From assembly GCA_964245825.1 (NCBI GenBank), contig CAXTNT010000007.1:1-64000 (forward strand): a stretch of DNA of 64,000 nt. The letters are read 5' to 3'. This document shows, one piece after another, positions 1 through 7,287 of this stretch; the stretch's first letter is position 1; every line of letters starts with the position of its first letter. The notes below the pieces were generated by a model. That model was not told the DNA's origin, ran no database searches, and saw only the letters and a list, made by a program, of their open reading frames with translations. The DNA is from CAJCIY01 sp964245825. Its GTDB lineage: Bacteria > Actinomycetota > Actinomycetes > Mycobacteriales > CAJCIY01. Both the position numbers and the translations under genes were made by a program.

Positions 1-20
1 CGAAGGTGTGAACTATCACC

Positions 21-52
21 CGAGACACGTGCGAACGATGTCTCGAGACATC
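21..52. other. Palindrome and inverted repeats just past the tmRNA 3' end
   Basis: Positions 37-52 form a perfect 16-bp palindrome (GATGTCTCGAGACATC), ending four bases before the tmRNA CCA end. The heptamer CGAGACA recurs at 21-27 and again inside the palindrome, so alternative stems can form. It may act as a factor-independent or processing stem for tmRNA. tmRNA 3' ends are also common integrase targets, but no integrase is seen here. No U-run follows, so a classical terminator is not proven. Confidence 0.4.
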
Positions 53-56
53 ACAG

Positions 57-413
57 TGGTGGAGGTGGCGGGAATCGAACCCGCGTCCTCCGGCACCAAG
101 GCAGGGCTTCTCCGGGCGCAGTTCGTGGGTGTAGGCCTCGCCCCGCTGGTCGTCACGACCCGCCAGCGCCGAGCAGAGCTGCTGTTCGGTGTTCCCGCTC
201 AGCCCGCAGCCGGTTGAGCAGGTGAGCCCCCTGTCGACGCCAGCATCCCGACCGGAGGCACTCCGGGGCTGACGGCTACCGACCTAGGTCAGGCAGCGAG
301 CGCGTAATTATCGGCGCTTATCTTTTTTCCAGGGGATGGTTAACGAGCTCGCCCCTGGCATCCTCGGCCCGCTTCCCCTGCCTCGACAACCGAAGTCGAG
401 ACCGTTCACCCCC
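57..413 (-). ncRNA. ssrA: tmRNA (SsrA), trans-translation RNA
   Basis: The 3' end is a tRNA-like T-arm and acceptor ending in CCA (complement of 57-59), and the 5' end starts GGGGGTGAACGG at 413. The two ends pair as a seven-base acceptor stem with a G-U at the third pair, the alanine identity mark of tmRNA and tRNA-Ala. The internal reading frame on the minus strand runs from a GCC resume codon (315-313), preceded by TAAGC, to TGA (291-289) and encodes ADNYALAA, so the tag is unusually short. tmRNA with SmpB rescues stalled ribosomes. smpB lies 2.9 kb away on the same strand, with three genes between them. The length of 357 nt is normal. Confidence 0.95.
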
Positions 414-503
414 TGGCCTGTGATGGGACCGTGGGTGGGACGCGTGTGTAGCCATGGTGTCCCTGTTCAGTTGTACGGGCCGCAACGCACCTGCCCGCCA
501 GCA

Positions 504-1373
504 TCATCCCACGGGCAGCAACCGGGCCGCGTTGTGCCACAGCACGTCGGCCAGCCAGGCGTCCCCGAGGTCCAGTCGCAGGAGGGCCTCGACCTGATGG
601 GCGTACGTGTGCGGGATGTTCGGGAAGTCGCTGCCGAGGCAGATGCGGTCCTGCAGGTCGAGCAGCCGGGACCGGTCGGCGGGCGGGAACGGAGACCGCC
701 GTTCGACGAAGTCGGTGAACGCCATGGTCGTGTCGAGGTGCACCCGGGGGAATCGGGTGGCGAGGTCGAGGAAGTCCCCGTACCGCGGCATCCCGAGGTG
801 GGCGACGACCAGTGTCAGGGACGGATGGCGGGCCAGCACCGCTTCGATCGGCCCGACGCCGGTGAACGGGCCGGGCGTCGGCCCGTCGCCGCAGTGCACG
901 ACCAGCGGTACCCCTGCCTCCGCGCACAGGCCCCACACCTGCTCGAGCAGCGGGTCGCGCGGGTCGAACCCCCCGACCTGGACGTGCACCTTGCCGATCT
1001 GCGCTCCCCCGGCCAGCGCCTCGGTCACGTACGCGACCGCGGAGGGCTCGGGGAAGAACGTGAACGTCGGCCAGACCTCCGGGACCTCCGCCGCGAACCC
1101 GGCGGCCCACCCGTTCAGCCACGCCGCCATGTCCGGCTTGTGCGGGTAGACGAGCGCGGGGAAGCGCCGGACGCCCATCGCCCGCAGCCGCGCGAGCCGA
1201 TCGTCGGCCGACGTCCGGTACGTGATGGGCCAGGCGACCCCGCCGTCGAGGCCGTCGAAGTACGCCCACACCTTGCGCATGACCGGGTCGGGCAGGAAGT
1301 GCACGTGCACGTCGAGCAGCCCCGGCAGCCCGAGCGACGACCACACGCCAGGCACCTCGGCGTCGACGAGCAC
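504..1373 (-). CDS. Amidohydrolase-family (amidohydrolase_2) protein
   Basis: The 289-residue protein has the metal-dependent hydrolase TIM-barrel pattern. An HxH pair lies at H23/H25 (LLDVHVHF), a Lys-containing segment follows near residue 128 (GKVHVQVGGF), then H160 (LVVHCGDG), H192 (VAHLG) and D249 (LGSDFPN). These fit the PF04909 group, which includes decarboxylases and lactonases acting on small carboxylated rings. The substrate cannot be told. The start is GTG with an in-frame TAG four codons upstream. It lies between tmRNA and galE, divergent from galE, and is not part of the conserved smpB-ssrA block. Confidence 0.85.
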   Translation of the reverse strand: MLVDAEVPGVWSSLGLPGLLDVHVHFLPDPVMRKVWAYFDGLDGGVAWPITYRTSADDRLARLRAMGVRRFPALVYPHKPDMAAWLNGWAAGFAAEVPEVWPTFTFFPEPSAVAYVTEALAGGAQIGKVHVQVGGFDPRDPLLEQVWGLCAEAGVPLVVHCGDGPTPGPFTGVGPIEAVLARHPSLTLVVAHLGMPRYGDFLDLATRFPRVHLDTTMAFTDFVERRSPFPPADRSRLLDLQDRICLGSDFPNIPHTYAHQVEALLRLDLGDAWLADVLWHNAARLLPVG

Positions 1374-1463
1374 GCCCGGACGCTAACCCAGCCGCCGCCC
1401 GCGGCGCGACCGGCCACCGGCCGCTACCGCGCCCGGACAGTGCCGGCCCGCTAGCGTCAAGGC

Positions 1464-2435
1464 ATGACCCACGTCCTGGTCACCGGCGGCGCCGGCTACA
1501 TCGGCGCGCACACCGTCCGCCGCCTCGGCGCGGCCGGCTTCGACGTCAGCGTGCTGGACGACCTGTCCGCCGGCCACCGCGAGACGGTCCCGGCCGGGGT
1601 CGCCCTGCACGTCGTCGACCTCGCCGACGAGGCCGCCACCGCGGTGGCGGTCGACATGGCCAGCGCTGATGCGGTCGTGCACTTCGCCGGCGCGATCGAG
1701 GCCGGGCTGTCGATGACCGACCCGGCGCGGTTCTACCGCGTCAACGTGCTGGGCAGCTTCCACCTCGCGGAGGCGCTGCGGCAGCACGGCAGTCCGCCGC
1801 TGGTCTACTCCTCGAGCGCCGCGGTCTACGGCGACCCCGACGCCGCACCGATCCCCGAGGACGCGCCGACCCGGCCGGCCAGCGTCTACGGCCGGACGAA
1901 GCTCGACACCGAGGGCCTGTTCGCCGCGTACGCGGCCGCGTACGGCCAGCGCTCGACGGCGCTCCGCTACTTCAACGCCGCCGGCGCCGCGACGGCGGGC
2001 GGGCTCGGCGAGGCGCACAAGGTCGAGACCCACCTGATCCCGCTCGCCCTGCGCGCGGCGGCGACCGGAACGCCGCTCGGCGTCTTCGGCACGGACTACC
2101 CGACGGCCGACGGCACCTGCATCCGCGACTACGTCCACGTCGACGACCTGGCCGACGCCCACGTGCTGGCCGTGCAGGCGCTGCTCGACGGGGCGCCCGG
2201 AGAGCCGTACAACGTGGGGGTGGGCACCGGCTTCTCAGTCCGCGAGGTGCTCGACAGCGTCGCCCGGGTGACCGGAACCCCTGTGCCGCAGCGCATCTCG
2301 GCCCGTCGCCCCGGCGACCCGGCAGAGCTGGTCGCCGATCCGGCCCGGATCCGGACCGCCCTCGGCTGGGCGCCCCGCCACACCGGGCTCGACGACATCG
2401 TGCGGACCGCGTACGCCTGGCACAGCAGTCAGTAG
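1464..2435 (+). CDS. galE: UDP-glucose 4-epimerase
   Basis: This is an extended short-chain dehydrogenase of 323 residues. The NAD-binding glycine motif is GGAGYIG (8-14), the serine stretch is YSSSAAVYG (115-123), and the catalytic YxxxK is Y142/K146. The later segment with RYFNAAGA and the IRDYVHVDDL motif is typical of GalE. It interconverts UDP-glucose and UDP-galactose in the cytosol, feeding cell-wall or exopolysaccharide galactose. The length is close to family norm (about 330). It is alone on this strand, convergent with the membrane protein at 2447, so it is probably a single-gene unit. Confidence 0.92.
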   Translation: MTHVLVTGGAGYIGAHTVRRLGAAGFDVSVLDDLSAGHRETVPAGVALHVVDLADEAATAVAVDMASADAVVHFAGAIEAGLSMTDPARFYRVNVLGSFHLAEALRQHGSPPLVYSSSAAVYGDPDAAPIPEDAPTRPASVYGRTKLDTEGLFAAYAAAYGQRSTALRYFNAAGAATAGGLGEAHKVETHLIPLALRAAATGTPLGVFGTDYPTADGTCIRDYVHVDDLADAHVLAVQALLDGAPGEPYNVGVGTGFSVREVLDSVARVTGTPVPQRISARRPGDPAELVADPARIRTALGWAPRHTGLDDIVRTAYAWHSSQ

Positions 2436-2446
2436 CGCTCCACCAG

Positions 2447-3208
2447 CTACCGGGATGCGCGGCCCGGAAGCGGCCGGCCAGTGCCGCCCAGCAGGCGATG
2501 CTCACGCGGCACGGTGGCGAGGCGGCGGCCGGCGAACAGCCGGGCCAGCGGCGGCCCGAGCCAGAGCGCCGCGGCGTCGAAGAAGCCGTAGCCGCCGGCG
2601 GCGTCCGCGGGCGGGTTGCCCATCGGGATGATCCCGGTCGGGCTGTGCGTGGCCCACGTCCAGGTGCCCAGACCGGTCCCCCACAGCTCCAGCCACGTGA
2701 CCACGACGAAGGCGCCGACGTACACCAGCGGCTGCCGGCCGCGCAGCAGGAACCCCACCAGGCAGCCGTACCAGAGCAGCCCCAGCACGTCGGTGCGGCC
2801 GGACAGCAGCAGCCCCCAGGCGGCGTAGAGGCCCCCGGCCACGACCGTGGTACGGACCAGCAGCCGGCCGTGCTCCGCCACCCACGGCGACCGCCCGACG
2901 CAGAGCGCGGCCAGGTAGACCATCCCGTGGCCGGGCGGGACGAACAGCGGGACGCGGAGCCAGAAGTCGTGCTCGTGCAGCCGGTAGTCGTACACGTGCA
3001 GGCCGGCGGAGAAACCCCACTCGACCAGCGACGCGAAGGCGATGACGACCGCGACCTGCGCGCGGGTACGGCCGTCCTCACGGCGCAGCAGGGCCAGCAG
3101 CAGCAGCCACGTCGCCGCAGCCAGCCCGCACTGTCCCGCGTACGTGGCCCAGTGGTCGACGCCGAGCACCAGCGGCACCCACACCAGCACCAGCAGCGCC
3201 GTCCCCAC
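2447..3208 (-). CDS. Polytopic membrane protein of unknown function
   Basis: 253 residues with about six hydrophobic segments: the N-terminus (MGTALLVLVWVPLVLG), then near 25-41, 52-68, 90-103, 122-136 and 150-175. A short hydrophilic stretch (YDYRLHEHDFWLRVP) is rich in His, Asp and Tyr, followed by PPGHGMVYL. The last 30 residues are basic. I recognise no family with confidence. Residues HEHD and PGHG could bind metal, but this is a guess. It lies 58 bases downstream of smpB on the same strand and may be read through from the ftsE-ftsX-smpB unit. Confidence 0.75.
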   Translation of the reverse strand: MGTALLVLVWVPLVLGVDHWATYAGQCGLAAATWLLLLALLRREDGRTRAQVAVVIAFASLVEWGFSAGLHVYDYRLHEHDFWLRVPLFVPPGHGMVYLAALCVGRSPWVAEHGRLLVRTTVVAGGLYAAWGLLLSGRTDVLGLLWYGCLVGFLLRGRQPLVYVGAFVVVTWLELWGTGLGTWTWATHSPTGIIPMGNPPADAAGGYGFFDAAALWLGPPLARLFAGRRLATVPREHRLLGGTGRPLPGRASR

Positions 3209-3266
3209 TACGGCCGGCCCCTCCGGCCGCGGCCCGGCAGCAACCCGCCCCCCCTACCGCGGCTCA

Positions 3267-3746
3267 TCAGTCCGTACGGCCCTTGGCCCGGCGACCGAGC
3301 GCGACCGCCACCTCCCGCGCGGCGTCGCGCGTGGCGAGCGACTGCCGCTTGTCGTACGCCCGCTTGCCGTGGGCCAGCGCCATCTCGACCTTCGCGCGGC
3401 CGTCCTTGAAGTACAGGGCCAGCGGTACGAGGGTCGCGCCGCTCTCCTTCGTCGCGCCGAGGAGCTTCTCGATCTCCCCGCGGTGGAGCAGGAGCTTGCG
3501 TTCGCGCCGCGGCTCGTGGTTGGTCCAGGTCCCCTCGGTGTACTCCGGGATGTGCACGCCGGCCAGCCACACCTCACCGCCGCGGATGAAGCCGTAGCCG
3601 TCGACCAGCGAGGCCCGGCCGGCCCGCAGCGACTTGACCTCCGTACCGGTGAGCACCAGGCCGGCCTCGAAGGTCTCCTGGACGGCGTAGTCGTGACGGG
3701 CCTTCTTGTTCGCGGCGATCAGCTTCCGGCCGGTCTCGCGGGACAC
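3267..3746 (-). CDS. smpB: SsrA-binding protein SmpB
   Basis: 159 residues, normal for SmpB. The OB-fold core contains the family signatures GTEVKSLRAG and HIPEYTEGTWTNHEP, and the tail HGKRAYDKRQ leads to the basic C-terminus that enters the decoding centre. The protein binds the tRNA-like domain of tmRNA and brings it to stalled ribosomes. The ftsE-ftsX-smpB order on one strand, with ssrA downstream, is the conserved actinobacterial arrangement. Here ssrA is pushed 2.9 kb away by galE, a membrane protein and an amidohydrolase. Confidence 0.97.
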   Translation of the reverse strand: MSRETGRKLIAANKKARHDYAVQETFEAGLVLTGTEVKSLRAGRASLVDGYGFIRGGEVWLAGVHIPEYTEGTWTNHEPRRERKLLLHRGEIEKLLGATKESGATLVPLALYFKDGRAKVEMALAHGKRAYDKRQSLATRDAAREVAVALGRRAKGRTD

Positions 3747-3839
3747 CGCTAGGTCCCGTCCCCGAGCAGCGAGGCGACCGCGACAGACACGCGGACATCG
3801 TAGGCGGCGGCGAAGACCACGGGCCTTGCGTGCGGCACC

Positions 3840-4724
3840 TCAGACCCGGACGTACACCATCGAGGTCAGGTACGACGCGATCGCCGCCGCGGCCACCCCG
3901 GCGACGCCGAGGTAGGGCAGCACACCCCAGATGCTGTGCCACTCGACCGTGGGGATCGCGCCGGCGCTGAAGAACCCGCGCAGGGTGGTGTCGAGCACGA
4001 AGCGCTTGAACACCACCAGCAGCCCACCGGCGGCGGCGGCGCCGACGAAGCCGGCGATCACCCCCTCCAGCACGAAGGGCAGCTGGATCGTGAAGGTGCT
4101 GGCCCCCACCAGCCGCATGATGCCGATCTCCCGGCGGCGGCTGAAGGCGGCCAGCCGGATGGTGTTGAACGTGGTCAGGATCGCCGCCACACCGCTGACG
4201 ATCGCGACGATGACCGCCAGCACCTTGACGCCGTCGATGAGCTGGAACAGCGGTTTCAGGATCATCTGCGGGTCGAAAACGGAGTCCACGCCGGGCTGCT
4301 CGGAGTAGCCGCTGACGATGTCCTGGTACTGCTCGATGTTCTTGAGCTGCACCTGGAACGAGGCCGGCAGCACGTCGGGGCCGCTGACGGACTGCACCAG
4401 GTCAGGCGAACTGGCGAACTCCTGCCGGAACTGCTCCAGCGCCTGGGCGTGGCCGACATACTCGTAGGCCCGGACGCGCGGGTCGCTCGACAGCATCTGC
4501 TGCAGCTGCTGCTGCTCGGTCGCGCTGACGTTCTGCTGCAGGTAGATCGCGACCTCGAGCTTGCCGTAGTAGCGCTGATGCATGCTGTCGGCCACGTCGG
4601 TGGCGAGGATCGAAGCACCGACGAACGCCAGCGAGATCATCACCGTCACCACCACGGCGATCGCCATGGTCAGGTTGCGGCGCAGGCCGTTGCCGATCTC
4701 CTGCAGGACGAAGCGGGGGCGCAT
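3840..4724 (-). CDS. ftsX: Cell-division protein FtsX, ABC-like membrane subunit
   Basis: 294 residues with four transmembrane segments: one near residues 18-42, then three in the C-terminal half. The long extracytoplasmic loop between the first and second segments is expected to activate peptidoglycan hydrolases. The cytoplasmic segment FSRRREIGIMRLVGAS is the FtsX coupling motif that contacts FtsE. It works with FtsE as a transmembrane signal relay at the septum. It starts 102 bases after ftsE and is followed by smpB. Confidence 0.95.
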   Translation of the reverse strand: MRPRFVLQEIGNGLRRNLTMAIAVVVTVMISLAFVGASILATDVADSMHQRYYGKLEVAIYLQQNVSATEQQQLQQMLSSDPRVRAYEYVGHAQALEQFRQEFASSPDLVQSVSGPDVLPASFQVQLKNIEQYQDIVSGYSEQPGVDSVFDPQMILKPLFQLIDGVKVLAVIVAIVSGVAAILTTFNTIRLAAFSRRREIGIMRLVGASTFTIQLPFVLEGVIAGFVGAAAAGGLLVVFKRFVLDTTLRGFFSAGAIPTVEWHSIWGVLPYLGVAGVAAAAIASYLTSMVYVRV

Positions 4725-4826
4725 GGATTCCTCGCTGTCAGGCGCGACGTCGCTGTCACGCGGACGGGGTGTCGCACCGCCCCGCGGCGGGGACGGACGG
4801 CCCGCCGGGCGGGCTGCCGATCGAGG

Positions 4827-5516
4827 CTACTGGGCGTATCCGTAGACGCCGCGGACTTGGTCCCGGACGAGGGCGCCGCGGTCGAGCTCGACGACCCGCC
4901 GCCGCATGGTGTCGACGATGGCCGCGTCGTGCGTGGCCATCACCACCGTCGTCCCGAGGCGGTTGATGCGATCGAGGAGTTTCATGATGCCGATGCTGGT
5001 GGCCGGGTCCAGGTTGCCGGTGGGCTCGTCGGCGATCAGCAGCATGGGCTTGTTGGCGAAGGCACGGGCGATCGCGACCCGCTGCTGCTCGCCGCCGGAC
5101 AGTTCGTCCGGCATCCGGTGTTCCTTGCCCTTCAGTCCGACCATGTCCAGGACCTCGGGGACCACGGCGGCGGTCTTGTGCCGCGCGGCGCCGGTCACCT
5201 CGAGGGCGAAGGCCACGTTCTGGGCGACGTTCTTGTTGGGCAGCAACCGGAAGTCCTGGAAGACACAGCCGATCTGGCGCCGGAACGCGGGGATCTTCCA
5301 GTGTGCGAGCCGGGCGAGGTTCTTGCCCGCGACGTGCACGGTGCCGCTGGTGGGGCGCTCCTCCCGCAGCAGCAGCCGCAGGAAGGTCGACTTGCCCGAC
5401 CCGGATGCCCCCACCAGGAAGACGAAGTCGCCGGACTCCAGGCTCACACTCACGTCGGCGAGAGCGGGGCGGGTCTGCGACGGGTACGCCTTGGTGACGT
5501 TGTCGAGCTTGATCAC
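4827..5516 (-). CDS. ftsE: Cell-division ATP-binding protein FtsE
   Basis: A 229-residue ABC ATPase with Walker A GASGSGKST (36-44), Q-loop VFQDFRLLP (85-93), signature LSGGEQQR (139-146), Walker B LLIADEPTGNLD (159-170) and H-loop H196. All catalytic residues are intact. FtsE drives FtsX conformational changes during septal cell-wall hydrolysis. The start is GTG at 5516; a GGAG Shine-Dalgarno seven bases upstream sits inside a small hairpin (see 5517-5539). It is the first gene of the ftsE-ftsX-smpB run. Confidence 0.97.
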   Translation of the reverse strand: MIKLDNVTKAYPSQTRPALADVSVSLESGDFVFLVGASGSGKSTFLRLLLREERPTSGTVHVAGKNLARLAHWKIPAFRRQIGCVFQDFRLLPNKNVAQNVAFALEVTGAARHKTAAVVPEVLDMVGLKGKEHRMPDELSGGEQQRVAIARAFANKPMLLIADEPTGNLDPATSIGIMKLLDRINRLGTTVVMATHDAAIVDTMRRRVVELDRGALVRDQVRGVYGYAQ

Positions 5517-5539
5517 GCGACCGCTCCGCTATGCGGTCG
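5517..5539 (-). promoter_or_regulatory. Hairpin covering the ftsE ribosome-binding site
   Basis: On the minus strand CGACCGC and GCGGTCG form a perfect 7-bp stem around the loop ATAGCGGA, ending one base before the ftsE GTG. The Shine-Dalgarno GGAG spans the loop and the first base of the 3' arm, with seven bases to the start. The core ribosome site is therefore partly sequestered, which could tune FtsE translation. The structure is seen in the sequence; the regulatory effect is inferred. Confidence 0.45.
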
Positions 5540-5650
5540 GTGCGTCGCGGGGTGCATGGACGTCGATGCTACCTGCGTCGCGCCCTGCGCGCGCCGCCTC
5601 GGCGTGGTGTACCCCGGGCGCCTGCGGAGCCGGACTCCGTGGGTTACCGG

Positions 5651-7093
5651 TCAGCGACGCCGGTAGGAGCCGGCGGGCGTCGGCCGGCCGAGCAGCAGCA
5701 GGAGCGCACCGCCGCCGGAGAGCAGGCCCAGGGCCAGCAGCACGGCGCCCCGGACCGGCGCGTTCGGGCCGGTGAACGGCAGCGCGCCGTCGACCGCATC
5801 CACCGCGGCCGGCGGCGCTGCTGTCGCGGCGAAGCCCAGCACGGCCACCGTGCACGTCGGGGTCGCGGACGTCGACGTCGCCGAGACGGACGTCGAGGTC
5901 GAGGTGGTCGCCGAGGACGTCACAGAGGTCGTCGGTGGCGGCGCGGACGAGGTCGAGATGCACGGCGGAGTGGTCACCGGCGGCGGCGTGCTCGTGGAGG
6001 GCGGCGGGGTCGTCGAGCTGGACGGCGGCGGCGACGTCGACGTGGTCGGCGGCGGCGTGCTCGTGGACGGCGGCGGGGTCGTCGAGCTGGACGGCGGCGG
6101 CGACGTCGACGTGGACGGCGGCGGCGTGCTCGTGGAGGGCGGCGGCGACGTCGGCGTGCACGGGACGTTCCCGAAGTCACCGAACGTCAGCAGCGTCCCG
6201 TGTGGGGCGAAGTAGGCCTGCGTCAGCGTGGCGGGCGCGTCGTCGCCCCGGATCAGGTCGACCTGCGCGCTGCAGGCGGGAACCGCGACCGTCAGGGACA
6301 CCGGGCCGCCGGCCACGGTCAGCGTCCTGGACACGATGTCCTGACGCGTCTGTGGGTAACTGGCCTGCGTCCCCAGGCCTGCCTTCTCGTACGACACGAG
6401 CGAGACCGTGCTGCCGTCGCAGGCGGGGTTGGCCAGCAGCACCTTCGCCGTGCCCGCGTGGGCGTTGAATCGCTCGACGGTGAAGTCCGCGTTGGTGCAC
6501 GACGGCGGCGGGCTGGTGGCGGACGACGTGCTGGCTGGAGGTGCGGAGCTGCTCGCAGGCGGCGGCGTGGCCGACGTCGACGGGACGGTGGTGACGGACA
6601 CCGGCGGCGCGCTGGTCGCGCAGGCGGTGGAGCCGAAGTCGCCGACGGCGAGCAACGAGCGCGGTCGCCCGTTCTGTACGGCTGGCGCATCGGAGCCCGC
6701 CAGCAACTCGACCTGCGCGCTGCACGAGGGCACGGTCACCGTCAGCGTCACGGCGCCCCCCGCGTGGGTCAGCGCCGCCGTGACGACGTCCTCGCGCTCC
6801 TGCGGGTAGCTGGCCACCGTTCCCAGGCCGGCCTTCTCGTACGACACGAGGGACACGGTGTCCCCGTCGCAGCCACTCGGGTTGAGGGCCACGGTCGCGG
6901 TGCCCTGGTGGGCGTGGAAGCTGACCACGGAGATCGGCTCGGCCCCGTCGACGCACCTCGCGGCCGACCCGGCGCTCGCACCGGTCGTCACGAGTACAGG
7001 GATCGCGCCGAGCGGGCCGAGCACGAGAGCGGTGACCGCGCAGGCCCGCACACCGCGGCGCTGCGCGAAGGACCTGAGTCGTTGAGACGTCAC
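5651..7093 (-). CDS. LPFTG-anchored surface protein with duplicated four-Cys domain
   Basis: 480 residues, start GTG. A basic N-terminus and hydrophobic segment (about 17-38) form a Sec signal peptide. Two homologous domains follow, C47-C158 and C199-C312. Each has four cysteines at matching places and the shared segments SLVSYEKAGLGT and SYPQ, suggesting two disulfides per domain. Then comes a Ser/Thr/Pro stalk (about 315-380) built from 23-residue repeats. The end is a sortase signal: LPFTG at 438-442, a hydrophobic helix and a RRR tail. It is therefore probably covalently bound to peptidoglycan. No function is recognised; the SYEKAG-type domain occurs in other actinobacterial wall proteins. 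It is inserted between prfB and ftsE, which are usually adjacent. No sortase gene is in the window. Confidence 0.85.
   Translation of the reverse strand: MTSQRLRSFAQRRGVRACAVTALVLGPLGAIPVLVTTGASAGSAARCVDGAEPISVVSFHAHQGTATVALNPSGCDGDTVSLVSYEKAGLGTVASYPQEREDVVTAALTHAGGAVTLTVTVPSCSAQVELLAGSDAPAVQNGRPRSLLAVGDFGSTACATSAPPVSVTTVPSTSATPPPASSSAPPASTSSATSPPPSCTNADFTVERFNAHAGTAKVLLANPACDGSTVSLVSYEKAGLGTQASYPQTRQDIVSRTLTVAGGPVSLTVAVPACSAQVDLIRGDDAPATLTQAYFAPHGTLLTFGDFGNVPCTPTSPPPSTSTPPPSTSTSPPPSSSTTPPPSTSTPPPTTSTSPPPSSSTTPPPSTSTPPPVTTPPCISTSSAPPPTTSVTSSATTSTSTSVSATSTSATPTCTVAVLGFAATAAPPAAVDAVDGALPFTGPNAPVRGAVLLALGLLSGGGALLLLLGRPTPAGSYRRR
5982..6145. repeat. 69-bp tandem repeats encoding the Pro/Ser/Thr stalk
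   Basis: Copies start at 5982, 6051 and 6120 with an exact 69-bp period (23 codons). The first two are nearly identical over the whole unit and the third is partial. They encode the wall-spanning stalk of the LPFTG protein. Such in-frame units can expand or contract without breaking the frame, so stalk length may vary between strains. Confidence 0.85.
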
Positions 7094-7194
7094 GGGACGC
7101 AGCCTCCATCACCGACAGATGGGGGTGGGCTCACCACTCACTCCCCGCGCCGCCTGGTGACCGAGTGCGGCTCTGGCGCGGATCGACGTGTCCC

Positions 7195-7213
7195 CGCCGG
7201 CGTGTTGCCGGCG
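7195..7213 (-). terminator. Possible stem-loop downstream of prfB
   Basis: CGCCGGC and GCCGGCG form a perfect 7-bp stem around a 5-base loop, about 75 bases past the prfB stop and before the LPFTG gene. There is no T-run, so it would be a weak or Rho-assisted terminator at best. It is the only clear stem in the 194-base gap. Confidence 0.25.
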
Positions 7214-7287
7214 CGGCGACGATACCGCACGTTTCGGGCAGGTGTCATGAGCCCCCGCGGCGACACGACCGCGCACCGGCCACGCGG

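Noticed and set aside
336..1454. Long plus-strand open frame of 372 codons opposite the amidohydrolase
   Set aside because: Arg/Pro/Gly/His-rich composition with no domain; it lies over the tmRNA 5' part and the amidohydrolase gene. A high-GC antisense shadow.
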